A stretch of DNA of 64,000 bases from JBKPCD01 sp046727175 (GTDB lineage Bacteria; Acidobacteriota; Vicinamibacteria; Vicinamibacterales; 2-12-FULL-66-21): the NCBI GenBank assembly GCA_046727175.1, contig JBKPCD010000003.1, positions 1-64,000 of the forward strand, given 5' to 3'. Below, piece after piece: positions 8,541 to 18,708 of the stretch. Every line of letters starts with the position of its first letter. Within the stretch, counting starts at the first letter, position 1. Both the position numbers and the translations under genes were made by a program. The notes beneath the pieces were generated by a model. The model was not told the DNA's origin. It worked only from the letters and a program-made list of their open reading frames with translations, and did no database searches.

Positions 8541-10964
8541 ATGGCAAAGGCACTGGTCGTGGTCGAATCGCCCGCCAAGGCGAAGACGATCAACAAATAT
8601 TTGGGCAGGAATTACAAAGTCGTAGCTTCGATGGGGCACGTCCGGGATTTGCCCAAGAGCAAGCTTGGCGTGGACATCGAGGAGGGCTTCGAGCCGTCGT
8701 ACGAGGTGATCGCGAGCCGGAAGAAGGTCCTCAAGGAGCTCAAGGACGCGGCGAAGGAGGCCAGCGAAATTTTCGTCGCGACCGACCCCGATCGCGAAGG
8801 TGAAGCCATTGGCTGGCACGTGGCGGAGGAGCTCGGAAGCAGTCACCGAAAGAAGATCCGCCGCCTGATGTTCAACGAGATTACCAAGAGAGGCGTGCTT
8901 TCGGCGCTGGAGCATCCGACGAGCATCAATCAGCAGATGGTCGATGCACAGCAGGCACGCCGCGTTCTGGATCGGCTCGTCGGTTACAAGATCAGCCCTC
9001 TCCTCTGGGAGAAAGTTCGCCGCGGGCTCAGCGCCGGGCGCGTGCAGTCAGTGGCGCTCAAGCTCGTATGCGATCGTGAGCGCGAGATTGAACGATTCGT
9101 GGCGGAGGAATACTGGAACATTATCGCGCGGCTCGCCGGCCCCGTTCCTCCCGAGTTCGATGCGAAGCTGCTGAAACGAGACGGCGCGACGATCAAGATT
9201 GATAACGAGACCGAAGCAAGCAGCGTTCTCGCCGACCTGAAGGAGGCGGAGTGGATCATCAGCTCGGTTACGACGAAAGAGCGGAAGAAGAGCGCAGTTC
9301 CGCCGTTCATCACGAGCAAGCTGCAGCAGGCGGCCAAGTTTCCTGTCAAGAAGACGATGCTCATCGCGCAGCAACTCTACGAAGGCATCGAGCTGCCGGG
9401 CGAAGGATCCATCGGACTGATTACCTACATGCGAACGGACTCGACGCGTGTGTCGGACGAAGCGCTTGCGGCAGTACGGGAATTCATCGGCCAGCGGTTC
9501 GGCGCGGAGTACGTGCCGGACAAGCCGACCTTCTATCGCGCCAAGGCGGACGCACAGGACGCGCATGAAGCGATCCGCCCGACCTCGATGCAGTACCATC
9601 CGGACGAAATCCGTCCGCACCTGACGCCGGATCAGTACTACCTTTACAAACTGATCTGGAATCGTTTCGTCGCATCGCAGATGCCGCCCGCCACGTTCGA
9701 CGAGACCACCGTCGACATCACGGCGGGACAGTACCTGTTCCGCGTGAAGGGTTCCGTGCCTAAGTTCGCCGGCTGGATGGCTGTCTACAACCAGGAGGCG
9801 ACCGTCGCCGTGGAGCAGCGAACCGACGGGCCGGGTCCTGATGCGGCGACCGCCGAGGACGAGGAAGGCGCCAGCACTCTGCCGGCGCTGTCGGAAGGCG
9901 ATCGGCTCGAGCTGAAGGAACTGAAGCCGGAGCAGAAGTTCACCCAGCCGCCGCCGCGCTACAACGAAGCCACGCTCGTCAGGGCGATGGAAGAAAACGG
10001 CATCGGCCGGCCGAGCACGTACGCGTCGATCATCAGCGTCATTCAGGCCCGCGACTACGTGAACAAGATCGACGGGCGCTTCAAGCCGACGATGCTCGGA
10101 ATGATGCTCGTCGAGAAGCTGCTCAGCCCCGCCTTCGACGACATCCTCGACGTCAACTACACGCGCGAGCTCGAAGAGGACCTCGACAAGATCGAGGAGG
10201 GCAAGGAGGACTATCAGACCACGCTCGAGAGCTTCTACAAGAAGTTCGCGAAGGATCTGAAGCGCGCCCAGCGCGAGATGGTCAACCTCAAAGAAGGGCA
10301 GGAAACCGACGAGATCTGCGACAAGTGCGGATCGAAGATGGTAATCAAGGCCGGAAAGTTCGGCTTGTTCCTCGCGTGCAGCGCCTATCCCGACTGCGAG
10401 AACACGCGAGAGATGGAGAAGCCCGAACAGGGGGCGGAAGAGATCGAGGAGACCTGCGACAACTGCGGCAAGCCAATGGTCGTCAAGCGCGGCCGCTTCG
10501 GCCAGTTCCTCGCCTGCACGGGATATCCCGAGTGCAAGACGACTCGAAAGCTGATCTCGACCAAGCAAGGGCTCACCGCGGCGCGACCAGATCAGGTTCT
10601 CGACGAGAAGTGCCCGAAGTGCGATTCGAATCTCGTGCTGAAGCACGGGCGCTTCGGCGAGTTCACCGCGTGCAGCAACTATCCGACCTGCAAGTACGTG
10701 AAGCAGAAGACGACGGGCGTCGTCTGCCCGAAAGATGGCGGCGAGATCGTCGAGCGCAAATCGCGGCGCGGCAAGGTGTTCTTCGGGTGCGTGAATTACC
10801 CCGACTGCGACTTCACCCTCTGGAACCGGCCGGTTCCCGAGAAGTGTCCGGATTGCGGCGCACCGTTCCTCGTCGAGAAGGTCACGAAACGGCACGGGCG
10901 TCAATTGATCTGCAACAACGAGGACTGCCACTACGTGCGGAGCGAGGAGCTCGCCACGGCGTAA
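8541..10964 (+). CDS. topA: DNA topoisomerase I
   Basis: Type IA topoisomerase that relaxes negative supercoils. The 807-residue protein begins with the TOPRIM domain (VVVESPAKAKTINKYLG; TDPDREGEAIGWH) and continues with SAGRVQSVAL and the active-site tyrosine in GLITYMRTDSTRVS (Y296), then GIGRPSTYASI. The C-terminal third carries five zinc-ribbon-like units (CDKCGSKM, CDNCGKPM, CPKCDSNL, VCPKDGGE, CPDCGAPF), consistent with tandem C4 topoisomerase fingers; the fourth has lost part of the cysteine pattern. The gap after dprA is 64 bases. Confidence 0.97.
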   Translation: MAKALVVVESPAKAKTINKYLGRNYKVVASMGHVRDLPKSKLGVDIEEGFEPSYEVIASRKKVLKELKDAAKEASEIFVATDPDREGEAIGWHVAEELGSSHRKKIRRLMFNEITKRGVLSALEHPTSINQQMVDAQQARRVLDRLVGYKISPLLWEKVRRGLSAGRVQSVALKLVCDREREIERFVAEEYWNIIARLAGPVPPEFDAKLLKRDGATIKIDNETEASSVLADLKEAEWIISSVTTKERKKSAVPPFITSKLQQAAKFPVKKTMLIAQQLYEGIELPGEGSIGLITYMRTDSTRVSDEALAAVREFIGQRFGAEYVPDKPTFYRAKADAQDAHEAIRPTSMQYHPDEIRPHLTPDQYYLYKLIWNRFVASQMPPATFDETTVDITAGQYLFRVKGSVPKFAGWMAVYNQEATVAVEQRTDGPGPDAATAEDEEGASTLPALSEGDRLELKELKPEQKFTQPPPRYNEATLVRAMEENGIGRPSTYASIISVIQARDYVNKIDGRFKPTMLGMMLVEKLLSPAFDDILDVNYTRELEEDLDKIEEGKEDYQTTLESFYKKFAKDLKRAQREMVNLKEGQETDEICDKCGSKMVIKAGKFGLFLACSAYPDCENTREMEKPEQGAEEIEETCDNCGKPMVVKRGRFGQFLACTGYPECKTTRKLISTKQGLTAARPDQVLDEKCPKCDSNLVLKHGRFGEFTACSNYPTCKYVKQKTTGVVCPKDGGEIVERKSRRGKVFFGCVNYPDCDFTLWNRPVPEKCPDCGAPFLVEKVTKRHGRQLICNNEDCHYVRSEELATA

Positions 10965-10969
10965 AATCC

Positions 10970-11074
10970 GGCTTTCGGCTTAGGTATTTCGGCTTGTGGC
11001 GTAAATGCAGCAACTGCTTGGCCATCCCGGGTTCGAGAACGGGCGCCTAAAGCCAAAGCCTCGAGCCGAGAGCC
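10970..11074. repeat. Inverted heptamer-array element (GGCTTNN family)
   Basis: Five 7-nt units beginning GGCTT, GTATT or GGCGT lie at 10970-11004, and four inverted units ending in AGCC lie at 11048-11074. The element fills the topA-trmFO spacer almost completely, six bases after the topA stop codon and 11 before the trmFO start. Confidence 0.75.
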
Positions 11075-11085
11075 GATCTCTTTCA

Positions 11086-12606
11086 ATGATCCACATCATC
11101 GGCGGGGGGCTCGCGGGGAGCGAGGCAGCGTGGCAGGCGGCCTCGCTTGGCGTTCGGGTCGTCATTCACGAGATGCGGCCCGTGCGGCCGACGGCGGTGC
11201 ACAAAACCGATCGGCTCGCCGAGCTCGTGTGCAGCAACTCGTTCAGGGGCGACAAGCTCGATAACGCTGTCGGCCTTCTTAAGGAGGAGATGCGACGGCT
11301 CGGATCCGTCGTGATGCGCGCGGCGGACGCGACGCGTGTGCCTGCGGGTGCGGCGCTCGCGGTCGATCGTCATCGTTTTGCCGACGAGGTCACGCGCGGC
11401 GTAACATCACATCGCCTTGTGACCATCGTCCGGGAGGAGGTCCCGCACATCCCGTCGGACCTCGATGGTCCGGTCATCGTCGCGACGGGTCCGCTGACAT
11501 CGGATTCGCTCTCACGCGACATCGCCGAACTCGTCGGGTCCGATCACCTGTATTTCTACGACGCGATCAGCCCGATCGTCCTCGCGGAGACGATCGATCA
11601 ATCGAAAGTCTTCCGCGCATCGCGATGGGGACGAAGCCTCAGGGGATCGCAATCTACAGCAGCGGGGTCTGAAGACCCCGCCTGTCAACCGCGAGCGAGA
11701 TCCGGCCATAGCCGTAGCGCGGGGTCTTTAGACCCCGCGGCTCTGTCTGGATCTTCAGACGCCGCGGGTTTTCCAGCGTGCAGCGTCGACGACGGAGAAG
11801 GCGATTACCTGAATTGTCCGCTGACGGCTGACGAGTACGCCCGCTTCCACGAGGCCGTCATGTCGGCCGAGAGGGCGGCATTGCACGAGTTCGACTGCGC
11901 GAAGTTCTTCGAAGGTTGTCTGCCAATCGAAGTGATGGCCTCCCGCGGCGTCGCCACGTTGCGCTTCGGACCCATGAAGCCCGTCGGCCTCGTCGATCCG
12001 CGAACCGGTCGTGAACCGTACGCGGTCGTGCAGCTGCGTCAGGACACACTTGCCGGCGACCACTTCAGCCTCGTCGGATTCCAGACACAGATGAAATGGG
12101 GCGAACAAGCCCGCGTGTTCAAGCTGATCCCGGGGCTGGAGAATGCCGAGTTCGTGCGATTCGGCATGGTCCATCGGAACACATACATCAACGGTCCGAC
12201 CATCCTGCGCGTTACGTGGCAGACGAAGGCGCGGCAGGACCTCTTCTTCGCCGGCCAGATCTCCGGGGTCGAAGGGTATGTCGAATCGGCTGCGTCGGGC
12301 TTGATCGCTGGGCGGAACGCTGCGGCCCTCGTCCTCGGACAGCCGTTGCGTGTGCCGCCGCGGACGACGGCAATCGGTGCGCTGGCGTTCTACGTATCCC
12401 ATGCCAGTCCGCGAAATTATCAGCCGACGAACATCACGTTCGGCATCATGGAGCCGATACATGATCGAGCACCGCGCGGCGCCAAAGGTCCGGACGGCCG
12501 TCGTCTCGGGAAGCGCGAAGCGCGCAAGATCGCGACTTCCGAGCGTGCGCTCGCCGATCTGGAGATGTGGATAGGTGGCGTCGAGGCACATGCCGTGGAG
12601 CACTGA
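11086..12606 (+). CDS. trmFO: tRNA (uracil-5-)-methyltransferase TrmFO with an in-frame repeat insertion
   Basis: Folate- and FAD-dependent enzyme that makes ribothymidine at tRNA position 54. The N terminus has the FAD motif IIGGGLAGSEAAW, then AELVCSNSFRGD and, later, GCLPIEVMASRG, FGPMKPVGL, LVGFQTQMKWGEQ and GQISGVEGYVES. The start at 11086 begins at the Rossmann strand; the longer frame from 11005 only translates the repeat. With 506 residues it is about 60 longer than usual. The excess is one block (about residues 184-240) between VFRASRWG and DYLNCPL, encoded by GGGGTC-type palindromic repeats. The core motifs are intact, so the protein may still fold. Confidence 0.92.
   Translation: MIHIIGGGLAGSEAAWQAASLGVRVVIHEMRPVRPTAVHKTDRLAELVCSNSFRGDKLDNAVGLLKEEMRRLGSVVMRAADATRVPAGAALAVDRHRFADEVTRGVTSHRLVTIVREEVPHIPSDLDGPVIVATGPLTSDSLSRDIAELVGSDHLYFYDAISPIVLAETIDQSKVFRASRWGRSLRGSQSTAAGSEDPACQPRARSGHSRSAGSLDPAALSGSSDAAGFPACSVDDGEGDYLNCPLTADEYARFHEAVMSAERAALHEFDCAKFFEGCLPIEVMASRGVATLRFGPMKPVGLVDPRTGREPYAVVQLRQDTLAGDHFSLVGFQTQMKWGEQARVFKLIPGLENAEFVRFGMVHRNTYINGPTILRVTWQTKARQDLFFAGQISGVEGYVESAASGLIAGRNAAALVLGQPLRVPPRTTAIGALAFYVSHASPRNYQPTNITFGIMEPIHDRAPRGAKGPDGRRLGKREARKIATSERALADLEMWIGGVEAHAVEH
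11662..11770. repeat. GGGGTC palindromes inserted in trmFO
   Basis: Two near-perfect palindromes, GCGGGGTCT-GA-AGACCCCGC (11662-11681) and a 20-base relative (11718-11739), plus a decayed third copy near 11750-11770. They lie inside the extra block of TrmFO. Related GGGGTC/GACCCC palindromes occur inside the biotin carrier gene at 35355-35434. Confidence 0.8.
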
Positions 12607-12652
12607 GGTCCAGAGCCAAGAGAAGCGTTGAGCCCGAGAGCTGGACGACTGC

Positions 12653-13552
12653 ATGCGCGACCAAGTCGACGCCTTTCTCGAATATCTTCGTCTGAACGAG
12701 AACGGCTCACTCCACACCGTCCGCGCGTACGAGAGTGATCTCTCCCAGTTCCTTCGGTTCCTGTCGGATCAGGCGGGCCGCCGGCGCGTCGATCTGACGC
12801 CTCCGGATTTCGACCATCAGCAGATTCGTGCTTTCCTCGGCGATCTGCATCGCCGCGGGAACACGCGAGCCTCTGTGGCCCGGAAGCTCGCGGCCATTCG
12901 CGCGTTCGGCCGTTACCTGCGTCGCGAAGGCGTCCGGGAAACCGATCCCGCTGCTCTCGTGGGAACGCCGAAGCGCGAGCAACGGCTGCCGGCCCACCTT
13001 GGTGAAGGCGAGATGGCTCGTCTGCTCGACATGCCCGACGCGTCGCAGCCGCTCGGCCGTCGCGACCGCGCGATCCTCGAGTTGTTCTACGCGTCCGGTC
13101 TGCGCCTCAGCGAGCTGGTCGGCCTGGACATCGGTGACGTGGATCTGAGGAGCCGCGTCGTCCGCGTCCTCGGCAAGGGCGGCAAGGAGCGGATCATCCC
13201 GTTCAACAAGTCGACGGAGGCGGCGTTGAGGGCGTGGCTGAAGGACTGGGAGGAGCTGTCGCGCCGCCCCGCTGCCGACGCACTCTTCTTGAACTATCGA
13301 GGCGGCCGCCTGTCCACGCGCAGCGTCGATCGGCTCGTTCGACGCTACGTCGCAGCGTGCAGCACGCGATTCGGCATCAGCCCGCACGCGCTGCGGCATT
13401 CGTTCGCCACGCATTTGTTGGAGCGTGGCGCCGATCTCCGCGCAATCCAGGAGCTGCTCGGCCATGCGCGCTTGAGTACCACGCAGCGCTACACGCACGT
13501 CAACGCCGCGCAATTATTGGAAGCGTACAGGAAGGCACACCCGAAGGCGTGA
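12653..13552 (+). CDS. xerC: Tyrosine recombinase XerC
   Basis: Site-specific recombinase that resolves chromosome dimers at dif with XerD. The 299 residues comprise an N-terminal SAM-like DNA-binding domain (FLEYLRLNENGSLHTVRAYESDL) and a C-terminal catalytic domain with the R..H-x-x-R..H..Y set: SGLRLSELVGLD, HALRHSFATHLLERGA, LLGHARLSTTQRYTH (catalytic Y280). It follows trmFO by 46 bases of degenerate AGAGCC-type repeat. XerC and XerD are hard to tell apart by eye; the topA-trmFO context favours XerC. Confidence 0.92.
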   Translation: MRDQVDAFLEYLRLNENGSLHTVRAYESDLSQFLRFLSDQAGRRRVDLTPPDFDHQQIRAFLGDLHRRGNTRASVARKLAAIRAFGRYLRREGVRETDPAALVGTPKREQRLPAHLGEGEMARLLDMPDASQPLGRRDRAILELFYASGLRLSELVGLDIGDVDLRSRVVRVLGKGGKERIIPFNKSTEAALRAWLKDWEELSRRPAADALFLNYRGGRLSTRSVDRLVRRYVAACSTRFGISPHALRHSFATHLLERGADLRAIQELLGHARLSTTQRYTHVNAAQLLEAYRKAHPKA

Positions 13553-13597
13553 AGAAGACTTCTTACTTCGGCCTTCCTACACGTCCGGCTAATGCCG

Positions 13598-13657
13598 GAT
13601 GCCACATCTAGCGAGGCTCCTCAGACCGTCCAGGCTCCGCCTCGCTAGATCGGCATC
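13598..13657. terminator. Inverted repeat downstream of xerC
   Basis: An 18-bp inverted repeat with a small bulge: GATGCC..ATCTAGCGAGGC (13598-13617) pairs with GCCTCGCTAGAT.GGCATC (13639-13657). It lies between the convergent xerC and ntrC-type genes. There is no T-run, so it is a transcript-end or barrier hairpin rather than a classic intrinsic terminator. A smaller TCCGGC-TAAT-GCCGGA palindrome (13584-13599) abuts it. Confidence 0.5.
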
Positions 13658-13686
13658 ACTTGATAACGCCGCGCTGCCGCGCGGAC

Positions 13687-13737
13687 GGCCTTGACCGAAA
13701 GCTTGACTCAAAACTCAGATTCGAGTCGGTCAAGGCC
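13687..13737. terminator. Inverted repeat downstream of the ntrC-type gene
   Basis: A perfect 12-bp inverted repeat, GGCCTTGACCGA (13687-13698) and its complement (13726-13737), ends one base before the stop codon of the minus-strand regulator. Position and symmetry fit a bidirectional transcript-end hairpin, without a T-run. Confidence 0.5.
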
Positions 13738-13738
13738 T

Positions 13739-15142
<1,404 letters not shown>

Positions 15143-15227
15143 CTCACAGTACCTTTCTCAAACCCGACCTATTGGACTATCGAACTCGCGAACACCGAGT
15201 CACGCACCGCGAATGCGGGCGCGAGCT

Positions 15228-16511
15228 CTATCGAAACAATTCGTGATTCCCGCTCACGGGAAGCGTGACTCTGAATTGCGTGCCGCCGCCCGGGCGTGAG
15301 CTGACGTCAATCCGGCCGTCGTGCGCGTCGACGATCTTGCGAACGATCGCGAGTCCGAGCCCGTTGCCCTGCGGCTTGGTCGTGATGAACGGGCTGAAAA
15401 TGCGATCCATCACTTCTGCCGCCACGCCGGGGCCGTCGTCGGTTACGTCCACCTGCACCATGGGACCGTTGTGGGCCTCACCGCCCGCGGGCGGCTCTTC
15501 TTCCGCGAGCTCGGTCGCGAGAATGCGTATCGAGCCGCGACCGCTGAGCGCTTCGAATGCGTTGGTCACCAGATTCGTGAACAGCTGACGAAGCTGCAGT
15601 GGATCGCCCTGGATCCTCGCAAGGGTTTCGGGCACCGCGACCTCGACGCCGACCTGGCCTCGCGGTGCGTGGCTCTCCGAAAGGGCGATCGCGTCCTGGA
15701 GGACCTCTGCGAGCGAGATGTGCTCGACCTGCAGCCTGATCGGCCGGACGAAGTCGAGGATTTCCAGGACGATGGCGTTCGCCATCTTCGCTTCCTTGAT
15801 GATGTCGGCAAGGATCGTCTGCGCGTCGTGCGAGTGCGTCAGCTGGCGCTTCAGGATGCCCGCCATGACCTCGATCCCGGCGAGCGGGTTCTTGACGTCG
15901 TGCGCAATCGCCGCTGCCATCTCGCCGAGCGCGGCGAGCCGATCGCGAAGGCGCTCGCGTTCCACGAGCTGCTCGACCCGCGTGAGATCCTTGAAAAACA
16001 TCGCGACACCGGACAACCGGCCGCGAGCGTCGCGGACCTGGGACAGGGTGTAGCCGATCACCTTCCCGGTTGTTTTGAGCCGCAGCTCCGCGCGGTTTGG
16101 CAGGTGCGACAGCTCGAAGCCCCCCGCGATGATGCGAACGACATCTGGCTCGTGCTGGAGGATCCTCGTGAAGGGCCTTCCGATCTCGCGCGAGCGCGGC
16201 TTCAGAGCCAGTATCCGATGCGCGACCTCGTTCATGACGGCGATGCGGCCGTCACGAGTGACCGCGAGGACGCCACTCCGCAGGTTCCAGACGAGGTCGT
16301 GATAGAACGTGTCCGAGGCGAGCGTGTCGCCGGCACGCCTCGACCGTGATCGCTTGGTTGGCTTGGGAGCCTCGCGCCGGCGCGGTGACGCACCGCCCGG
16401 GGCGACGGACCTGTTTCGTGTCGGCACGCTTGGTCGGTTCTCGCCAGTGACGGCCTGGTTCGGCAACAATATTGTAATTGCGCGATCCTGATCAGCCAAG
16501 CTGCGTTCCAT
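15228..16511 (-). CDS. Cytoplasmic PAS sensor histidine kinase (NtrB-like)
   Basis: Partner kinase of the downstream NtrC-type regulator. No membrane segment is seen, so the sensor is probably soluble. A low-complexity basic N terminus is followed by a PAS domain (VWNLRSGVLAVTRDGRIAVM), the HisKA box AAAIAHDVKNPLAG and a HATPase domain (N-box LVTNAFEAL, DDGPGV, GNGLGLAIVRKI). The frame is open to 16634, but the sigma-54 promoter at 16607-16622 would start transcription near 16597, so the ATG at 16511 (427 residues) is preferred; its Shine-Dalgarno sequence is poor and the start remains uncertain. Confidence 0.88.
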   Translation of the reverse strand: MERSLADQDRAITILLPNQAVTGENRPSVPTRNRSVAPGGASPRRREAPKPTKRSRSRRAGDTLASDTFYHDLVWNLRSGVLAVTRDGRIAVMNEVAHRILALKPRSREIGRPFTRILQHEPDVVRIIAGGFELSHLPNRAELRLKTTGKVIGYTLSQVRDARGRLSGVAMFFKDLTRVEQLVERERLRDRLAALGEMAAAIAHDVKNPLAGIEVMAGILKRQLTHSHDAQTILADIIKEAKMANAIVLEILDFVRPIRLQVEHISLAEVLQDAIALSESHAPRGQVGVEVAVPETLARIQGDPLQLRQLFTNLVTNAFEALSGRGSIRILATELAEEEPPAGGEAHNGPMVQVDVTDDGPGVAAEVMDRIFSPFITTKPQGNGLGLAIVRKIVDAHDGRIDVSSRPGGGTQFRVTLPVSGNHELFR

Positions 16512-16606
16512 GTTGAACTTAACGTCCTCGATCGCTGCGGTTGCGAACGGGTTCAGCCGGCGCGCACCCTTCCCGGGCGCACAGGTCGGCGAACGGCTGT
16601 GGCAGG

Positions 16607-16622
16607 GGCAAACGGTGTGCCC
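16607..16622 (-). promoter_or_regulatory. Sigma-54 promoter of the kinase-ntrC operon
   Basis: On the minus strand the site reads GGGCAC-ACCGT-TTGCC. It matches the -24/-12 consensus (TGGCAC, 5 bases, TTGC) at GGCAC and TTGC with exactly the required spacing (GG-N10-GC). The predicted start is near 16597, 86 bases before the kinase ATG. Confidence 0.6.
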
Positions 16623-16697
16623 CGAAGCCGCCACTGAGAAACCGTAGGAATTTCGGACGTTTTTGAGGGATGTGTTCCGGCTGGCGAACTGAGGTGC

Positions 16698-16724
16698 TTA
16701 CAAATGTGACGTCTGATTACAAAT
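16698..16724. promoter_or_regulatory. Paired TTACAAAT sites, candidate enhancer for the sigma-54 promoter
   Basis: Two identical 8-mers TTACAAAT at 16698-16705 and 16717-16724, spaced 19 bases centre to centre, lie about 90-110 bases upstream of the sigma-54 promoter, where NtrC-type activators usually bind. The second copy covers the stop codon of the ABC-F gene. Confidence 0.35.
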
Positions 16725-18708
16725 CTGTTTGCAGCTCTTCCCATTGATGCATGAGATCGCCCACCTCCCACATGAGTGCCTGGTGGCGGTCGATGATCGG
16801 TCTGGCGGCGTCGCGATCGTCGTAGAAGCCCGGGGAAGACATCGAAGCTTCGATCTCTTTGATTGCCTGCTCGCGCTCCGCGATGCGGGTTTCCAGCTCT
16901 TCGATCCGCTTGCGGCGGGAGTCCGCCGCCTTCTTCGCGCGGCGCGCGTCCGCCTCGATCCGCCTCCGTTCGTCGTACGAAACGGACGACGTCTTCGCGG
17001 GTGGTTTGGCGGAAGACGGCTCGTTTGCGCGTAACGCAGTTGCTTGACGATCGTGGCCTGAGGCTTTGGCTGGAACGGCGAGGGACGCTACGGCGGCTTC
17101 CTCGCGCTGCCGGCGGCTCCACAGGAATTCTTCGTAAGTGCCAGGATAGAGCAGCGCCTGGCCTCGACCGATCTCGACGACTTTCGTGGCCAGCTTGTCG
17201 ACGAAATATCGATCGTGCGAGACGAAGATCAACGTTCCGCCGAAGTCTTCGAGCGCTTCGAGGAGCACATCCTTCGAATCGAGGTCCAGGTGATTCGTGG
17301 GCTCGTCGAGCAGAAGCACGTTCGAGGGACGCAAGAGCATTCTCGCGACGGCAAGCCGCGTCCTCTCGCCACCGGACAATACCCGCACAGGCTTGTCGAC
17401 GTCGTCGCCCGAAAAAAGAAAACCGCCGAGGATGTTGCGGATCTGCGGCACCATGTGGATGGGCGCGTCGCCGGCGAGCATCTGGTAGACCGTCATCGTC
17501 GTCTCGAGGCGAGCTGCTTCGTCCTGCGCGAAGTACTGCATGACGACCTGGTGGCCCTCGGTCCGTGTGCCCGAGTCGGGCGGCTCGACGCCTGAAAGCA
17601 TCCGCATCAGCGTCGACTTGCCCGCCCCGTTTGGGCCAACGAGCGCAATCCGATCGCCTCGCTCGACGTGGAGGTTGATCCGATCGAAGACGCGAAGGTC
17701 TCCGTAGGCCTTCGAGACGCCCCGAAGGTCGAGGACGGTGCGGCCGCTCTTCGCGCACGTGGGGAACGCGAAGTGGACGCGCTTGCGCTCCGGCGGGATC
17801 TCGATCGGGACGATCTTGTCCAGCATCTTGATCCGGCTCTGCACCTGCGCCGCTTTGGTGGCCTGGTAGCGGAAGCGGTTGATGAACGCCTCCATACGGG
17901 CGATTTCGTCGTCCTGCTCCTGTTTCTGCTGGCGCAGCCGCTCCATCCGCGCGTCGCGTTCGCGAAGATACGCGGTGTAATTGCCCGGGTAGTCGGTCAG
18001 CTTGCGCAGGCCGATTTCCGTGATGCGCGTGACGACTGCGTCGAGGAAGAAGCGGTCGTGCGAGACGAGGATAACGGCGTGCGGATACTCCGACAGGTAC
18101 TCTTCGAGCCAGTTGCGTGCGTCGAGGTCGAGATGGTTCGTGGGCTCGTCGAGGAGGAGCAGCCCGGGACGGCCGAGCAGGAGCTTGGCAAGCGCGATTC
18201 GCATTTGCCAACCGCCCGAGAACGTCTCAGTCCGGCGGTCAAGGTCCTCGGCTGAGAAACCAAGACCGCGCAGGACCGTCGTGATCTTCAGATCGATGCT
18301 GTAGCCTTCCTGCCGGCGAAAGGTCTCTTGCAGATCGCTGTATCGCGTCAGCATTGCTACGTGCTCGGACTCGTCGACGCTTTCGTCAGCGAGTCGATCT
18401 TCGAGCGTAAGAATCTCGGCGCGAATATCCAGCAGAGGCTTGAAGGCGAGCCCCGCCTCCTCCTTCAACGTGCGACCGCTGTGGTCGAGCCCGTCCTGCG
18501 GCAGGTAGCCAATCGTCAGGCCTGTCGGCTTGACGATGCCGCCGCCATCCGGTTCTTCGAGGCCGGCGAGCATTTTGAGGAGCGTCGTCTTGCCGGCGCC
18601 ATTGGGTCCCGCCAGTCCGACGCGCTCGCGATCGTCTATTTGCCAGCTGACCGAGTTGAGCAGCACTCGATCGCCGAACGATTTGCTCAGCGCAGCAAGC
18701 TGAGTCAT
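16717..18708 (-). CDS. ABC-F family ATPase
   Basis: A 663-residue cytoplasmic protein with two ABC domains and no membrane segments. The first domain has Walker A GPNGAGKTTLL and signature FSGGWQMRIALAKLLL; the second has GPNGAGKSTLM and LSGGERTRLAVARML; each has LLLLDEPTNHLDLD. The linker between the domains is the charged inter-domain arm (RMERLRQQKQEQDDEIARMEAF), and the C terminus is a coiled coil (RRIEADARRAKKAADSRRKRIEEL). ABC-F proteins act on the ribosome; this architecture resembles Uup/YheS-like housekeeping members rather than resistance types. It overlaps the upstream HTH-receiver gene as ATGA. Confidence 0.93.
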   Translation of the reverse strand: MTQLAALSKSFGDRVLLNSVSWQIDDRERVGLAGPNGAGKTTLLKMLAGLEEPDGGGIVKPTGLTIGYLPQDGLDHSGRTLKEEAGLAFKPLLDIRAEILTLEDRLADESVDESEHVAMLTRYSDLQETFRRQEGYSIDLKITTVLRGLGFSAEDLDRRTETFSGGWQMRIALAKLLLGRPGLLLLDEPTNHLDLDARNWLEEYLSEYPHAVILVSHDRFFLDAVVTRITEIGLRKLTDYPGNYTAYLRERDARMERLRQQKQEQDDEIARMEAFINRFRYQATKAAQVQSRIKMLDKIVPIEIPPERKRVHFAFPTCAKSGRTVLDLRGVSKAYGDLRVFDRINLHVERGDRIALVGPNGAGKSTLMRMLSGVEPPDSGTRTEGHQVVMQYFAQDEAARLETTMTVYQMLAGDAPIHMVPQIRNILGGFLFSGDDVDKPVRVLSGGERTRLAVARMLLRPSNVLLLDEPTNHLDLDSKDVLLEALEDFGGTLIFVSHDRYFVDKLATKVVEIGRGQALLYPGTYEEFLWSRRQREEAAVASLAVPAKASGHDRQATALRANEPSSAKPPAKTSSVSYDERRRIEADARRAKKAADSRRKRIEELETRIAEREQAIKEIEASMSSPGFYDDRDAARPIIDRHQALMWEVGDLMHQWEELQTDL

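Noticed and set aside
9048..10931. Long minus-strand open frame (627 codons) opposite topA
   Set aside because: It is a shadow of topA produced by high GC; its translation is rich in Leu/Arg/Glu without motifs, and topA has complete family signatures.
11030..11060. tRNA-like GGTTCGA segment between topA and trmFO
   Set aside because: The bases around GGGTTCGAGAACGGG do not form a 5-bp T-stem with the right loop, and no anticodon or acceptor arms are found; it is part of the heptamer spacer.
16717..18708. Antibiotic-resistance ABC-F
   Set aside because: The long coiled-coil C terminus and dual-domain layout are those of housekeeping-like ABC-F proteins; there is no leader attenuator or resistance-gene context.
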